Shown: piece after piece, positions 5,396 through 5,731 of the stretch
Numbering within the stretch: the first letter of the stretch is position 1
Layout: each line of letters opens with the position of its first letter
Source of the DNA: an uncultured Verrucomicrobium sp.
Lineage (GTDB): Bacteria > Verrucomicrobiota > Verrucomicrobiia > Methylacidiphilales > GAS474
Reading direction: 5' to 3'
NCBI GenBank assembly: GCA_903889845.1
Contig: CAISZB010000126.1
Location: 1 to 5,731 of the forward strand
Length of the DNA stretch: 5,731 nt
The notes under the pieces: generated by a model
The model's input: only the letters and a program-made list of their open reading frames with translations
Told to the model about the DNA's origin: nothing
The model's database searches: none
Made by a program: the position numbers and the translations under genes

Positions 5396-5731
5396 TCAGA
5401 TCTGCCAGTCCGGCCCGGCCTTTTGATCCTGGGTCTTCGCCCGGGAGCGGATCTGGACCTGCTGATCCTCCATCGTCACCGTGCAATCGGGCGGGACGGA
5501 GTTGAGCAGCCAGACGTTCCCCCCAACTACGGAGCGCGCCCCGATCACGGTGGTGCCGCCCAGGATCGTCGCCCCGGGATAGACCGTCACGCCGTCCTCC
5601 AGCGTCGGATGGCGCTTCTGCCCGTGGAGGCTCTGGCCGCCGTAGGTGGAGCGCGCCCCGAGGGTGACGCCGTGGTAGACCTTCACGTTGCGCCCGATTT
5701 CGCACGTCTCCCCGATGACGACGCCGGTGCC
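5396..5731 (-). CDS. cysE: Serine O-acetyltransferase, C-terminal part (runs off right edge)
   Basis: The last 111 residues are present; the 5' end lies beyond the window. The enzyme transfers acetyl from acetyl-CoA to serine, the first step of cysteine synthesis, in the cytoplasm. The fragment starts within left-handed beta-helix hexapeptide repeats ([20 protein letters not shown]). It continues with GVTLGA (21-26), [20 protein letters not shown] (40-59), where the RHP histidine matches the active-site His193 region of E. coli CysE, and [20 protein letters not shown] (62-81). The loop between GVTLGA and RHP is longer than in E. coli CysE and recalls EpsC-type enzymes. The tail ends in DWQI; a C-terminal isoleucine is the CysK-docking residue in known cysteine synthase complexes. 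The stop lies 14 bases before the cysteine desulfurase start, so the pair may couple making cysteine with using its sulfur. Confidence 0.93.
   Translation of the reverse strand, partial: GTGVVIGETCEIGRNVKVYHGVTLGARSTYGGQSLHGQKRHPTLEDGVTVYPGATILGGTTVIGARSVVGGNVWLLNSVPPDCTVTMEDQQVQIRSRAKTQDQKAGPDWQI

Noticed and set aside
5382..5705. Upstream extension of the desulfurase frame by 108 codons
   Set aside because: It overlaps the serine acetyltransferase in another frame. The translated residues are Arg/Gly/Pro-rich noise, and the family start MAPSRIYLDHNATT is at 5381.

Overview
The window looks like chromosomal DNA from a GC-rich bacterium. Every recognisable gene is a housekeeping or ordinary regulatory gene, and I see no phage, insertion-sequence, plasmid or CRISPR feature. 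The EF-Tu N-terminus and the short Hpf fit a Gram-negative lineage. A PVC-type bacterium such as a verrucomicrobium is possible, but that is only a guess.

Left part, minus strand (1-554): the 5' end of tuf (EF-Tu, running off the left edge) is preceded by tRNA-Thr(GGT), the same order as thrT-tufB in E. coli. A 194-base leader containing a short hairpin separates them. Divergent to this, on the plus strand, lie hpf (ribosome hibernation factor, 1047-1400) and maf (Maf-type nucleotide pyrophosphatase, 1421-2128), 20 bases apart and probably one operon.

The 492-base gap between tRNA-Thr and hpf is the least ordinary part of the window. It holds no convincing protein gene but contains several strong inverted repeats. 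The most striking is a set of nested complementary arms at 798-831 and 895-918, about 22 base pairs in all. They enclose an unpaired region and an 8-bp hairpin, and on the minus strand the outer helix is followed by CCC and six T. I read this as a candidate structured small RNA of about 130 nt with an intrinsic terminator, or a structured leader. I could not match it to SRP RNA, tmRNA, RNase P RNA or 6S RNA by sequence, although its stem-bubble-stem shape superficially recalls 6S RNA.

Right part, minus strand (5731 down to 2108): four genes run in one direction. They are serine O-acetyltransferase (cysE, 5' end missing), a NifS/IscS-type cysteine desulfurase, an OafA-like membrane acyltransferase, and a receiver-Hpt phosphorelay protein. 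The first two are 14 bases apart and plausibly link cysteine synthesis to cysteine-sulfur mobilisation. The acyltransferase follows after 72 bases that contain a 20-bp imperfect palindrome, so it may be separately controlled. The receiver-Hpt gene ends inside the 3' end of maf: the two convergent genes overlap by 21 bases, next to a 9-bp tandem repeat that lengthens the Maf C-terminus.
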